A stretch of DNA of 64,000 nt from an uncultured Prevotellaceae bacterium (lineage in GTDB: Bacteria > Bacteroidota > Bacteroidia > Bacteroidales > Bacteroidaceae), in assembly GCA_900318995.1 (NCBI GenBank), contig ONMR01000015.1, positions 1-64,000 on the forward strand, written 5' to 3'. The notes beneath the pieces are model-generated. The model saw only the letters and a list, made by a program, of their open reading frames with translations. It was not told the DNA's origin and ran no database searches. Both the position numbers and the translations under genes were made by a program. This document shows, piece after piece, positions 17,645 through 26,902 of the stretch. Numbering within the stretch: position 1 is the first letter of the stretch; each line of letters starts with the position of its first letter.

Positions 17645-20600
17645 ATGAAAAGATACCTGATTCTATTAATGGGTCTTGTAATCCGATTTGCGGTTCAGGC
17701 CCAGACTGATGATTACAATCCGATCAATCCGCCCGACCCGGAATGGCCACAAGCGGATACCACAACCTATTACAGGGTTGTATGCCGTTCTATACCCGAT
17801 GGTGCCGGGTCATTCGGGGGCATAAGTGACGGTTACAGGCAGGGTGCCAATGTCTCCCTTTATGCATATACTCACGACAACTGCAACTTTATCTGCTGGA
17901 AAGATGCCAACGGCGTTGAGTTGAGTTCCACCAACTCATATTCATTCAAGATGCCGGCTCATGACGTGACAGTATATGCAGTCTATGAGTATGTTCCGTC
18001 ATCTCCCGGCGATCCCGTGTTCAGCAGGAACTATCCTCTGACATTGGTTTCGGAACCGGCAGTGGCAGGTACGTTCAACCTGAGTGAGCCCAAGATGGTT
18101 AAGGAGGGTACCACCGAGACTCTTTATGCATACACAAACAACGGATTCAGGTTCCTCAGGTGGGAGACCGAAAACGGGGAGGTGTTGGGTACCGGTACCA
18201 GGATAAACTTCCTGATGCCATCGGCCGCTACCACTATTAAAGGTATATATGAGTATGCACCTTCAGTTCCCATCAATCCTGCCGTAAACTCATGGGACGG
18301 GCTGGCAGGACAGGCAATAGTTGACTGCTTCAGCCCGGGAAACCTGACGTCTACATTGCGCGGGCTTGTGCCTAACGCTTCAGAACTGACTCATCTTATA
18401 GTTGACGGTCAGGTGACAGACAATGACATGTCGTTCACCGGCACGTACAAGAACTGTACATATGTGGATATGAGCCGTATTGCCGGCATATCCAATGTGC
18501 CGAGCTACATATTTGACGGCTATTCAAACCTCAAGGAGATAGAACTGCCCGCATCAATCACCTCTATAGGCCGTTATGCGTTCAGGAACTGCTCTCTCCT
18601 GAAGGCTTTTGACATCTACTCAACCGTGCCGCCTACAGTTACGGCAGGCGCTTTTGAGGGCGTGCCGTCAGAGATGATCGTCTATGTGCCTGAGGCATCG
18701 GTCGAGCTTTACCAGGCTGACGAATTCTGGGGCGCATTCGCAGTGGTTCCGCTCAAGAGCAAGATATCGTCACTGGAACTTAAACTGCCGGCAGACTGTT
18801 CGGATGGACGTTACAGGAACATGTCACTTGAACTGGTCAACGTCAAGAACGGACAGAAGTTCAGATATGTCATTACCGACCGTCTTGGCTACACTTTCAG
18901 TACCCTGGTGCGCAACACCACCTGGAAAGCCAGCCTTAAGAACCTGTCGGGCCAGCTGATAGGCGAGAGCGACGTTATCCTGATCGATGACGCCAACGTC
19001 AGTTATACATTCAGCTACCTTAAGAGTCTCAAGAGCATTACACTCAAGGTGCTTGACGCCGGCGGCAATGATGTCACAGATGCTACGTCAGTAACGTGGA
19101 CCGATGCTTCGGGTACATACCTGTCGCAGGGTAACAGCCTGGGCTCACAGCTGGAAGGTTACAAGGTGGGCTACAGCATCGCCCTTTCCAGGGAGCTTGG
19201 CATGAAATACCTGCAACCGGCTCCAACTGTTTACACCGTGAATGACGGGAGTAACGACATCGTGGTCAACCTTGATGAGATACCGGTTTATCAGCTCAAG
19301 GGTACGGTAGTCAACAACATGACGGGAGTGGGCATACATGGAGCATCGGTTTCGGTTACCCAGCTCATATCCGGCAAATATTCAAGCGCAATGACCGTAC
19401 TGACTGATGCCAATGGAGCGTTCAGTGCCTCTGTCCTACGCGCACCCACGACGGTCACCGTATCGTCCGATGAATGCGTTAATACCTCTTTCAGACTTGA
19501 GGATGACAGTTTTGCCGACAACGTCTCTACAATGACTGTCGATTGCGGAGAGACCCGCCTCAAGCCGATATCGGGCGTGGTGATAAACCTGTCATACACC
19601 TTCAGGCAGAGCGTGGAGGATGGCGCCGATGCAGAGGTGCTTCCGTATTATTCGGATTATGCCAATGTATCGTACCGCCTTTATGACAAGACTCAGGGTA
19701 AGGAGATAACATCGTTCAGCGTCCAGTATCCCGATATCGTGGTGATGGATGACGTGATGACTGGCGATGAACTGGAGCTGACCTGCGTTAGCAAGCAGCG
19801 TTCATTCACCGATGTAACTGTCAGTGGAACGGTGGACAGCAACAACAGGCTTTCACTTACCATTCCGGTTGTTGAACTGGGAGGTATCAACGCCCGGTTC
19901 CTCATTACGGACAACACGGCTGTCAACGGAATTCTCTATGACAGCAAGGGACTGCTTGTAAGCAATTCGCTCTACAGCGGAAACAATCTCTCCATAACAG
20001 GTCTGGCCGACGGTGATTATACGCTCATCACGATGGGACAGAGCGCATATTTCAATTCAATCTTCTCTCTGGAGAACCTCTCTGAGGCCGGAATGACCGA
20101 AGGGGTTGACTATCTGCGCAACAACGTCACCGTCAGGAGCGGTAACCTGGTCTCACTCCGTAATGTAGTGGTGCCTCTGTTTGATGAGTCCAAGTACTAC
20201 TATACAGGCAGGAACACTTCATTCTCCGTCAACAAGGCCAACGTGATAGCCGGAAACTATCTGACCCTTAGCGGAAAGGTTGATTTCCTGGATGCGTGGA
20301 AAAAGGACGTTACTGATGTGGAGATGCTGATACGTCTGCCGGAAAGTTGCAGCATGGTTGAGAACTCCGCCATTCTGGGCAACTCACTCACTCCTTATGA
20401 ATACCGTGACAATACGGTCACCATTCCGTTGGGTGAGAACTGGACTGACAGGGTAAAGTTCTGCATCGTGCCTTCGGAGCGCGGTAATTTCATGCCGAGT
20501 GCATTCGTCAGGTTCAACCTTAAGGGCAAGACTATACTTCAGCCTATCGGAAGTGCAGCCTACACGGTCACAGACATGACAATCTGGAGTGCGCCGCTCA

Positions 20601-23600
20601 TATCATTGCCTACAATAAGTGTCGATGGTAATGCGGCTGGGCAGTCACAGGTAGTGGTTTATGACGGCCAGAAAGTGATAGGTACCACCAAGGCGTTGGC
20701 CGACGGCTACTGGTCACTTCAGGCTGACCTGGGTCAGTGCCATAACATGTCAATCCATGAGATCTGGGCCGAGGTTACGGCACCGTCCGGATTCACGGCA
20801 CAGACCGAGACCCGTTTTGTAGAGTACAATGAGCGAAGCATCCAGGCCAAGACCGTTGAGATGTCATTCTACAACAACCTTATCGGTGTGAACCGTACCA
20901 TATGGGTAGGCTTTGACCTGGAACACATCAAGGCCAGCTCTCCCAGTTACATGTTTGCCGGAGGTACAGATTTCGTATTCACCGCAGACCTGACAAACAA
21001 TGATCCCGAGGTGGTTAACAGCTGCGTAATCCGCGTATTCACCAACAAGCATGAGTGGATTGAACTGCCGGCACGCTACATACCCACACTGGACCGTTGG
21101 GTTGGCGTTGGGCGCTTTGACACCCAGTCAATGCCTATAGGCGTCAGGGTAACGGTCGATGCCGATATCTCCACAGATATTGACTACAGTGAGTTTGAGC
21201 AGATTACGGAGCAGATAACCGCTGCCGTAACTGAGCAGCAGGATTATGCCGAATCATACCAGAACTTCCCTGAAACGGACAACAGTTATGTGGTTACACC
21301 GGACATTCCGGAGCAGATACCCGAGACGATAGCTGATGTACAGATAACCGTAGGCTTTGATCAGGTAGAGGAGTGCGCACAGGAGGAGACTGTGGTCACT
21401 GTTGAGTATGATACCGATCAGCAGTCTCAGCAGCCACAGACAGTGACGGTTGACTTTGCAGATTGGAACTGTAACAATTACCAGTTCTACCAGGTTCCCG
21501 CCCAAGGCATTGAGACTGTCACTTATACGGCCGATACCATTGAATGGTCGACAGACCAGCCGAATGGAGAACCCGTTCAGGTCTATTACAGTGAGGACGG
21601 ATCGTTCGTGGTGTTTGACCAGACCTGTGACCTGGCCTGGGGCGTTGATGTCAAGGCTCCGGCCCAGGATAACGGGAATCCGGTATCCAATAGGGTTGCC
21701 ATCGGTCATCAGGGACGCATTGCAACCGAGCTTGTAGACTCCATCAAGGCCGAGATCCGGAACCTGGAGACAGCTGCCAGACTGGTTAACGGTTTCATCA
21801 ATACGACTGCAGAGCCTATCCGTCATCAGCTGGCGGACATAGACAACAGTCTGAATACTGCACGTGAGCTGACAGGAACCCTGCTTGCATACAAGGATGC
21901 ACATCCTGAAGAATCGGCAACCGTGAACGCCAAGATTGACGCACTCAATGCCGATGTGGCCAAGCTAAAGAAGAACCGCTATGAGCTGGTTACCGCACTG
22001 AATGAGGTGACCGGATATATAAGCATTGTACGTGATATCAACAGACTTATATCATACGGTCATTACGCCATAACCGATGTCAATGACTGGCAGGTGTTCA
22101 TAGACCGCATACTGCCGTGTGACGGTTGGGATGATCCAGAGGCCCGTGCATTGTCATGGATATCGGAGGGTTTGAGAGACAAGCACGGTCAGCGTTACAT
22201 TGCAGCCTGCCGTATGGCATCGCTGGCAGCGGCTGTTATTACATCGGTCAGCCAGAATAATGACGGCAAACCTGTAATCAGTGTCATACAGGGTGCGGTG
22301 GGAGACTATCTGTCCAAGACCGCAACACTTCTGTACAGGGAGAACAAGGCTCTGTCACGCAACCATATACGCAAGGCCAAGCGTGACCGTAACAGCTATG
22401 TGAACTGTAATTATGCAGACCTTGAGGTGATAGAGGACAAGTGGGATTTCTCTCTGCCGTATCCGATAGTGGAGCCTATCATCGACCCGTCGGGTTATGT
22501 ATATGAGGGAGTCTCCAGCAACCGCATCGAGGGAGTGACCGCAACCGCATACTATCAGCATACCTATGAGGATATGTATGGTGACCTGCATCAGGAGACT
22601 GTCCTTTGGGATGCAACCATGTACGGTCAGGAGAATCCTCTCTATACCGATGAGCAGGGTATGTACCAGTGGGATGTTCCTCAGGGCCTGTGGCAGGTTA
22701 AGTTTGAGAAAGAGGGCTACCAGACAGTAACTACAGATTGGCTGCCGGTACCTCCTCCGCAGATGGATGTCAATATAGGCATGGTACAGAACGCACAGCC
22801 CGAGGTTGTCAAGGTGCGTGCCTTTGAACCCTCACAGGGTAATCCCGGAGGCGTAGAGGTTACATTCTCCAAGTACATGAACCCCGAGACGCTGACATCA
22901 GACAATATATATATCAAGGTGATAAGGGATACCGTTTCAATGTTCCGTGATATAGCAGGTATCTCGTATCCGGATATTGAGGAGTCTGTAAAAGGCAGCG
23001 GCATTTCATATGCAAGCCGCGTATCGGTTGACATTGACAGCCTGGATCTGTTTGATGAGGTTTATCTGATAATAAACAGGGATGTCGAGAGCTATTCGGG
23101 CATTACCATGGCAGGAACCTTTGAGCAGAAACTGGATATTGAGAAGAGAATAACATCCATAGGCGTTGATTCGGTGGCATGGGTGGGATACGGTCAGAAG
23201 GCAATCCTTAATATCGGCGCCCTGCCTACATCCGCCGCAGCCGGCAAGAGAGTTACAGTCAGGTCGGCACAGGCTATGATAGCCGGTCTTGGCCAGAACG
23301 GTACCGATGATGTTATTGAGGTTGTGCTGGATGCCGACGGTCAGGCTCAGGTTGAGGTGAGCGGAGCTTTGTTCGGAACCACAGCCCTTCAGTACAGCAT
23401 CGCATCCGAGGATGTCAAGGCCTCTACGATAGTAAGCGTGGTTGATTCCAAGTCTCTCGAGGAAGTCAAGGCTCCTGTGGCATCAAGGATAAGCGGTACG
23501 GCTCTCTATTCGGGCCAGACCGTGACCCTGTCATGCGAGACACAGGATGCTGTGATCTACTACACTCTTGACGGATCATGTCCATGCGAATCGGACAATC

Positions 23601-24697
23601 CTATCCTGTATCAGGGCCCGATAGCCATAACCGACGCTACAACCATCAAGGCAATGGCTGTGGGTGTGAACGGGTCGGAGAGTTTGATAGCCGAGTACTC
23701 ATATTCCGTACGCAATTCAAGCGTCAGGATGACTATTGAGGAGGGATGGAACTGGGTATCGACAGATCTTTCTGCACCGCTTGAGGCAACTCAGCTGGAT
23801 GGAGTGGCACAGTTGATACGTACCAGCGATGCCGATATCACCAGCGAGAACGGCCAGTTTGAGAGCGGCATTACTGTAGCCGATGCCACAGTATCGTTCA
23901 AGGTCAAGGCTGACGCTCCTGCCGTGAGGATGTTCCAGGGAAGCCAGTACAACCCGTCACTCACTCCGATAGCACTGAGCCGGGGCTGGAATTGGTTGGG
24001 CTATCCTATTGATGCCGTAATGACACTTGACGATGCTTTAAAGTATCTTGATGTTGATGAGGGTGACCTCATTACCAGCCTGACCGGCGGATTCGCCCTG
24101 TATCAGAACGGCGAATGGCACGGCGAGCTGAAGGTACTTACTCCCGGTAACGGTTACATGTACCGATCCATGAGCAGTAAGGCTTTCGTTTATAACACGA
24201 TACCTACAGTCAATGCACAGGCTCTCTATTCTGGTCAATCCAAGACTGAATGCGGCCCGTGGAGAGTCAATCAGCATCGCTATGCAGACCTCATGCCTGT
24301 AATGGCAGTTCTTATGGACGGAGACTCGGAGGCAGACCTGAACGGATGGTACATAGCGGCGTTCGACAGTACCGAGTGCCGTGGTGTGGGAGCCGTTATA
24401 GATGATATTGTCTACATGACGGTTTACGGTAATCAGGGTGAAACCCTTAGCTTTGCCGCCATTGACGCATCGACAGGTAACCGCTATGAGATAACAGAGA
24501 CTGTCCAGATAGGTCTTAATGAGAAAGGTAATCCGGACAATCCGTTCGTGCTGAATCTGACCGTGCCTACAGGTGTGGTGCATCCGGAGGCAGAAAACAG
24601 TGACAGTCGGATATACAATATCAAGGGACAGCCTGCGGAGAGTACTGGAAAGAGCGGTCTGTATGTTATTGACGGTCAAGTCCGTTTTGTAAAGTAA
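17645..24697 (+). CDS. Giant multidomain secreted surface protein
   Basis: A 2350-residue protein with a signal peptide (about 1-20). Visible modules in order: two InlB-B-like repeats (about 40-115, 125-205, ending in VYAVYEY or IKGIYEY), a BspA-type LRR segment (about 270-370), a carboxypeptidase-regulatory-like domain (about 550-620) and many Ig-like beta segments. A Glu/Gln-rich acidic linker (about 1180-1275) leads to a coiled-coil region (about 1360-1450). Then come a second regulatory-like domain (about 1615-1715), an SbsA/Big_5-like domain (about 1718-1830), and a chitobiase C-terminal-like domain (about 1942-2022, YYTLDGS and TIKAMAVG). Two GWNW motifs and a YNIKGQ...GLYVIDGQ tail end the protein. 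It is probably an adhesin; no enzyme domain was recognised. Uninterrupted despite 7 kb. Confidence 0.82.
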   Translation: MKRYLILLMGLVIRFAVQAQTDDYNPINPPDPEWPQADTTTYYRVVCRSIPDGAGSFGGISDGYRQGANVSLYAYTHDNCNFICWKDANGVELSSTNSYSFKMPAHDVTVYAVYEYVPSSPGDPVFSRNYPLTLVSEPAVAGTFNLSEPKMVKEGTTETLYAYTNNGFRFLRWETENGEVLGTGTRINFLMPSAATTIKGIYEYAPSVPINPAVNSWDGLAGQAIVDCFSPGNLTSTLRGLVPNASELTHLIVDGQVTDNDMSFTGTYKNCTYVDMSRIAGISNVPSYIFDGYSNLKEIELPASITSIGRYAFRNCSLLKAFDIYSTVPPTVTAGAFEGVPSEMIVYVPEASVELYQADEFWGAFAVVPLKSKISSLELKLPADCSDGRYRNMSLELVNVKNGQKFRYVITDRLGYTFSTLVRNTTWKASLKNLSGQLIGESDVILIDDANVSYTFSYLKSLKSITLKVLDAGGNDVTDATSVTWTDASGTYLSQGNSLGSQLEGYKVGYSIALSRELGMKYLQPAPTVYTVNDGSNDIVVNLDEIPVYQLKGTVVNNMTGVGIHGASVSVTQLISGKYSSAMTVLTDANGAFSASVLRAPTTVTVSSDECVNTSFRLEDDSFADNVSTMTVDCGETRLKPISGVVINLSYTFRQSVEDGADAEVLPYYSDYANVSYRLYDKTQGKEITSFSVQYPDIVVMDDVMTGDELELTCVSKQRSFTDVTVSGTVDSNNRLSLTIPVVELGGINARFLITDNTAVNGILYDSKGLLVSNSLYSGNNLSITGLADGDYTLITMGQSAYFNSIFSLENLSEAGMTEGVDYLRNNVTVRSGNLVSLRNVVVPLFDESKYYYTGRNTSFSVNKANVIAGNYLTLSGKVDFLDAWKKDVTDVEMLIRLPESCSMVENSAILGNSLTPYEYRDNTVTIPLGENWTDRVKFCIVPSERGNFMPSAFVRFNLKGKTILQPIGSAAYTVTDMTIWSAPLISLPTISVDGNAAGQSQVVVYDGQKVIGTTKALADGYWSLQADLGQCHNMSIHEIWAEVTAPSGFTAQTETRFVEYNERSIQAKTVEMSFYNNLIGVNRTIWVGFDLEHIKASSPSYMFAGGTDFVFTADLTNNDPEVVNSCVIRVFTNKHEWIELPARYIPTLDRWVGVGRFDTQSMPIGVRVTVDADISTDIDYSEFEQITEQITAAVTEQQDYAESYQNFPETDNSYVVTPDIPEQIPETIADVQITVGFDQVEECAQEETVVTVEYDTDQQSQQPQTVTVDFADWNCNNYQFYQVPAQGIETVTYTADTIEWSTDQPNGEPVQVYYSEDGSFVVFDQTCDLAWGVDVKAPAQDNGNPVSNRVAIGHQGRIATELVDSIKAEIRNLETAARLVNGFINTTAEPIRHQLADIDNSLNTARELTGTLLAYKDAHPEESATVNAKIDALNADVAKLKKNRYELVTALNEVTGYISIVRDINRLISYGHYAITDVNDWQVFIDRILPCDGWDDPEARALSWISEGLRDKHGQRYIAACRMASLAAAVITSVSQNNDGKPVISVIQGAVGDYLSKTATLLYRENKALSRNHIRKAKRDRNSYVNCNYADLEVIEDKWDFSLPYPIVEPIIDPSGYVYEGVSSNRIEGVTATAYYQHTYEDMYGDLHQETVLWDATMYGQENPLYTDEQGMYQWDVPQGLWQVKFEKEGYQTVTTDWLPVPPPQMDVNIGMVQNAQPEVVKVRAFEPSQGNPGGVEVTFSKYMNPETLTSDNIYIKVIRDTVSMFRDIAGISYPDIEESVKGSGISYASRVSVDIDSLDLFDEVYLIINRDVESYSGITMAGTFEQKLDIEKRITSIGVDSVAWVGYGQKAILNIGALPTSAAAGKRVTVRSAQAMIAGLGQNGTDDVIEVVLDADGQAQVEVSGALFGTTALQYSIASEDVKASTIVSVVDSKSLEEVKAPVASRISGTALYSGQTVTLSCETQDAVIYYTLDGSCPCESDNPILYQGPIAITDATTIKAMAVGVNGSESLIAEYSYSVRNSSVRMTIEEGWNWVSTDLSAPLEATQLDGVAQLIRTSDADITSENGQFESGITVADATVSFKVKADAPAVRMFQGSQYNPSLTPIALSRGWNWLGYPIDAVMTLDDALKYLDVDEGDLITSLTGGFALYQNGEWHGELKVLTPGNGYMYRSMSSKAFVYNTIPTVNAQALYSGQSKTECGPWRVNQHRYADLMPVMAVLMDGDSEADLNGWYIAAFDSTECRGVGAVIDDIVYMTVYGNQGETLSFAAIDASTGNRYEITETVQIGLNEKGNPDNPFVLNLTVPTGVVHPEAENSDSRIYNIKGQPAESTGKSGLYVIDGQVRFVK

Positions 24698-24719
24698 CAT
24701 ACCCGGACCATACAGAAAG

Positions 24720-24758
24720 CGTTCCGGAATCCATGATGGGTTCCGGAACGTCTTTTTA
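24720..24758. terminator. Bidirectional terminator
   Basis: CGTTCCGGAA (24720-24729) pairs with TTCCGGAACG (24741-24750), with three further inner pairs, and is followed by TCTTTTTA. It lies between the convergent giant surface-protein gene and ygiQ. Confidence 0.9.
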
Positions 24759-26570
24759 TCATCTGCGGGTCTGATTGAACAGCAAAGGTATCAGGTCCTG
24801 ACGGCCGATGCGTTTGAGCTCGGCTATGAGTCGTTGGTGCTGGGCAGGGTCGTACCAGAAAAAGAACTGGCGCTGAGCCTGTTTCTCGCGGTCTGTCCGT
24901 GCGGTATAGACCGGTTGCATGGTGTAGGGATTGATTCCGGTGTAGAATATCTCCGTGCTCAGGGTCATTGGGGTGGGCGTAAAGTCCTGAATCTGCTCCA
25001 GCTTGAAGTTGAGTCGTTTGGTTATTATGGCCAACAGCGCCATATCCTCTTCGGAGCAACCGGGATGGCTGCTGATGAAGTAGGGTATAAGCTGCTGCCT
25101 GAGACCGCATTCCTGGTTTACTTTGTCAAATGTCTTCTTGAATTGCTCAAAATGTGTGAACGATGGCTTGCGCATCAGTTCCAGGACGGAATCCGATGTG
25201 TGCTCGGGGGCTACCTTGAGACGTCCGCTTACATGTCGGCTTATCAGTTCACGGGTGTAATCCATGTGGGACCTGTCGGCTCTTGTATCAGGATCACGGT
25301 ACTGCAGTATGTCATATCGGATGCCGCTGCCTATGCAGGTCTTTTTTATTCCCGGCACCTTGTCGGCAGCACGGTAAAGGTCTGTAAGGGCGGTCAGGTC
25401 TGTACTGAGATTGGGACAGACCTTGGGCGTAAGGCAGGTGGGGCGTTTACAGTGCAGGCATTTGTTCCTGTCCCGTCCTCCGGTTCCGTACATGTTGGCA
25501 GACGGACCTCCCAGGTCCGATACATAACCCTTGAAATCCTCCATCTCTGTTATCTTGCGAAGCTCCTTGAGGACACTCTCCTTGCTGCGGCTCACAATCT
25601 GTTTGCCCTGATGGGCCGAAATGGTGCAGAATGAACATCCTCCGTAACAGCCGCGGTGTATTGTTACCGAATGGCGTATCATGTCATAAGCCGGGATGCG
25701 TTTGCCGTTGTAGCGCGGGTGGGGCAGACGGGTGTAAGGCAGGTCATATATGGCGTCCAGTTCCTGTGTGGTAAGAGGCGGATACGGAGGGTTGACCACT
25801 ATATAACGGTTTCCGGTTTTCTGGATGATGCGATGGGCCTCTATCATGTTGGACTCCTCCTCAATTATGCGGAAATTGGCGGCCTGGGCACGCTTGTCGG
25901 CAAGACACTGCTCGTGTGGAGCCAGGACTTTGTCTTGATCGGTTATTCCGCCGGGCACATCACGGCACAGAAAGGCGGTTTGCGGAAGTGTATGCAAATC
26001 ATTGATCCTTCCCTGGCTTATGGCATCGGCCAAGTGGACCGTTACTTTTTCACCCATGCCGTAAGTCAGGTAATCGGCACCGCTCATCTCAAGGATGTTG
26101 GGCAACAATTTGTCCTGCCAGTAGTCATAGTGGGTGAAGCGGCGCAGGGAGGCCTCAATACCTCCCAATACCACGGGTACATCTGGAAATAGTTTCTTCA
26201 GGGCCTTGGTGTATACAATCGTTGGGTATTCAGGCCTTCCGGTGTGGCGGCCGTCAGGTGTATAGGCATCCTCCGAGCGCAGACGCTTTCCGGCTGTGTA
26301 ACGGTTGACCATTGAATCCATTGCGCCGGCCGATACGCCAAAGAAGAGTCTTGGCGCCCCCAATTTCCTGAAGTCACGCAAATCGTCCTGCCAGTTAGGC
26401 TGTGGAATGATAGCCACCTTGTAGCCGTGAGCTTCAAGGACACGACCTATGACGGCTGTGCCGAACGAAGGGTGGTCCACGTAAGCGTCACCGCTGAAAA
26501 GTATGACGTCCGGCTGGTTCCATCCCAGCCGTTCGCACTCCTTTTTTGTTGTAGGCAGCCACTGAGGCAT
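24759..26570 (-). CDS. ygiQ: YgiQ-family radical SAM protein
   Basis: A 603-residue protein of the YgiQ family. The N-terminal part carries a B12-binding-like domain, the radical SAM cluster motif is HRGCYGGCSFC near residues 306-315 (CxxxCxxC), and the C-terminal DUF3362 region begins around the PEHTSD segment and includes CLHCKRPTC, a second cysteine set. The family is widespread, but its substrate is unknown to me. Its ATG overlaps the stop of the small upstream gene in TAATG, so the two are translationally coupled. The end is set by a strong terminator. Confidence 0.93.
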   Translation of the reverse strand: MPQWLPTTKKECERLGWNQPDVILFSGDAYVDHPSFGTAVIGRVLEAHGYKVAIIPQPNWQDDLRDFRKLGAPRLFFGVSAGAMDSMVNRYTAGKRLRSEDAYTPDGRHTGRPEYPTIVYTKALKKLFPDVPVVLGGIEASLRRFTHYDYWQDKLLPNILEMSGADYLTYGMGEKVTVHLADAISQGRINDLHTLPQTAFLCRDVPGGITDQDKVLAPHEQCLADKRAQAANFRIIEEESNMIEAHRIIQKTGNRYIVVNPPYPPLTTQELDAIYDLPYTRLPHPRYNGKRIPAYDMIRHSVTIHRGCYGGCSFCTISAHQGKQIVSRSKESVLKELRKITEMEDFKGYVSDLGGPSANMYGTGGRDRNKCLHCKRPTCLTPKVCPNLSTDLTALTDLYRAADKVPGIKKTCIGSGIRYDILQYRDPDTRADRSHMDYTRELISRHVSGRLKVAPEHTSDSVLELMRKPSFTHFEQFKKTFDKVNQECGLRQQLIPYFISSHPGCSEEDMALLAIITKRLNFKLEQIQDFTPTPMTLSTEIFYTGINPYTMQPVYTARTDREKQAQRQFFFWYDPAQHQRLIAELKRIGRQDLIPLLFNQTRR

Positions 26571-26890
26571 TATTGTTGGTCAGGTTGCGGTTCGGGATTT
26601 GATTTGTTCCAATCTTCATACAAGGCTATCAGGTTCTTGAGGCCGAAAGCCTTCATGTCGCGGTGATAGATCACGTCAATGCAGAGGTCCAGCAGGGCTT
26701 TGTCTGACCCCTGCGGAGTAGTGAGCAGCGAACGTATGTTCAACTTGAGCTTGTCCAATGACTGCTCGGTCACTATGCCACTGCTGTCTATAAGTAGTTG
26801 GAACAGTGAAAAACTGCGTATTGTACGGAGATTCTCATCCGATACGTTGATGCTCCGTGTTCCTGATTCGTTTGCCTGGATAGTGTACAT
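26570..26890 (-). CDS. Small conserved-type hypothetical protein
   Basis: A 106-residue soluble, helical, acidic protein with no signal peptide or membrane segment. I do not recognise the family. It starts MYTIQANESGTRSINVSDEN and ends in a Pro/Gln-rich tail (PEPQPDQQ). It lies 12 bases after the amidase-like gene and overlaps ygiQ by one base, so it is a true operon member with coupled translation. The context suggests nothing specific about function. Confidence 0.75.
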   Translation of the reverse strand: MYTIQANESGTRSINVSDENLRTIRSFSLFQLLIDSSGIVTEQSLDKLKLNIRSLLTTPQGSDKALLDLCIDVIYHRDMKAFGLKNLIALYEDWNKSNPEPQPDQQ

Positions 26891-26902
26891 GATGATAGTA
26901 TT

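Noticed and set aside
21254-21904. Long antisense frame (216 codons) inside the giant surface protein
   Set aside because: Shadow of a well-supported coding frame; composition is not protein-like and there is no start signal.
25656-26192. 178-codon frame antisense to ygiQ
   Set aside because: The ygiQ frame has the radical SAM motif and family sequence throughout; this is its shadow.
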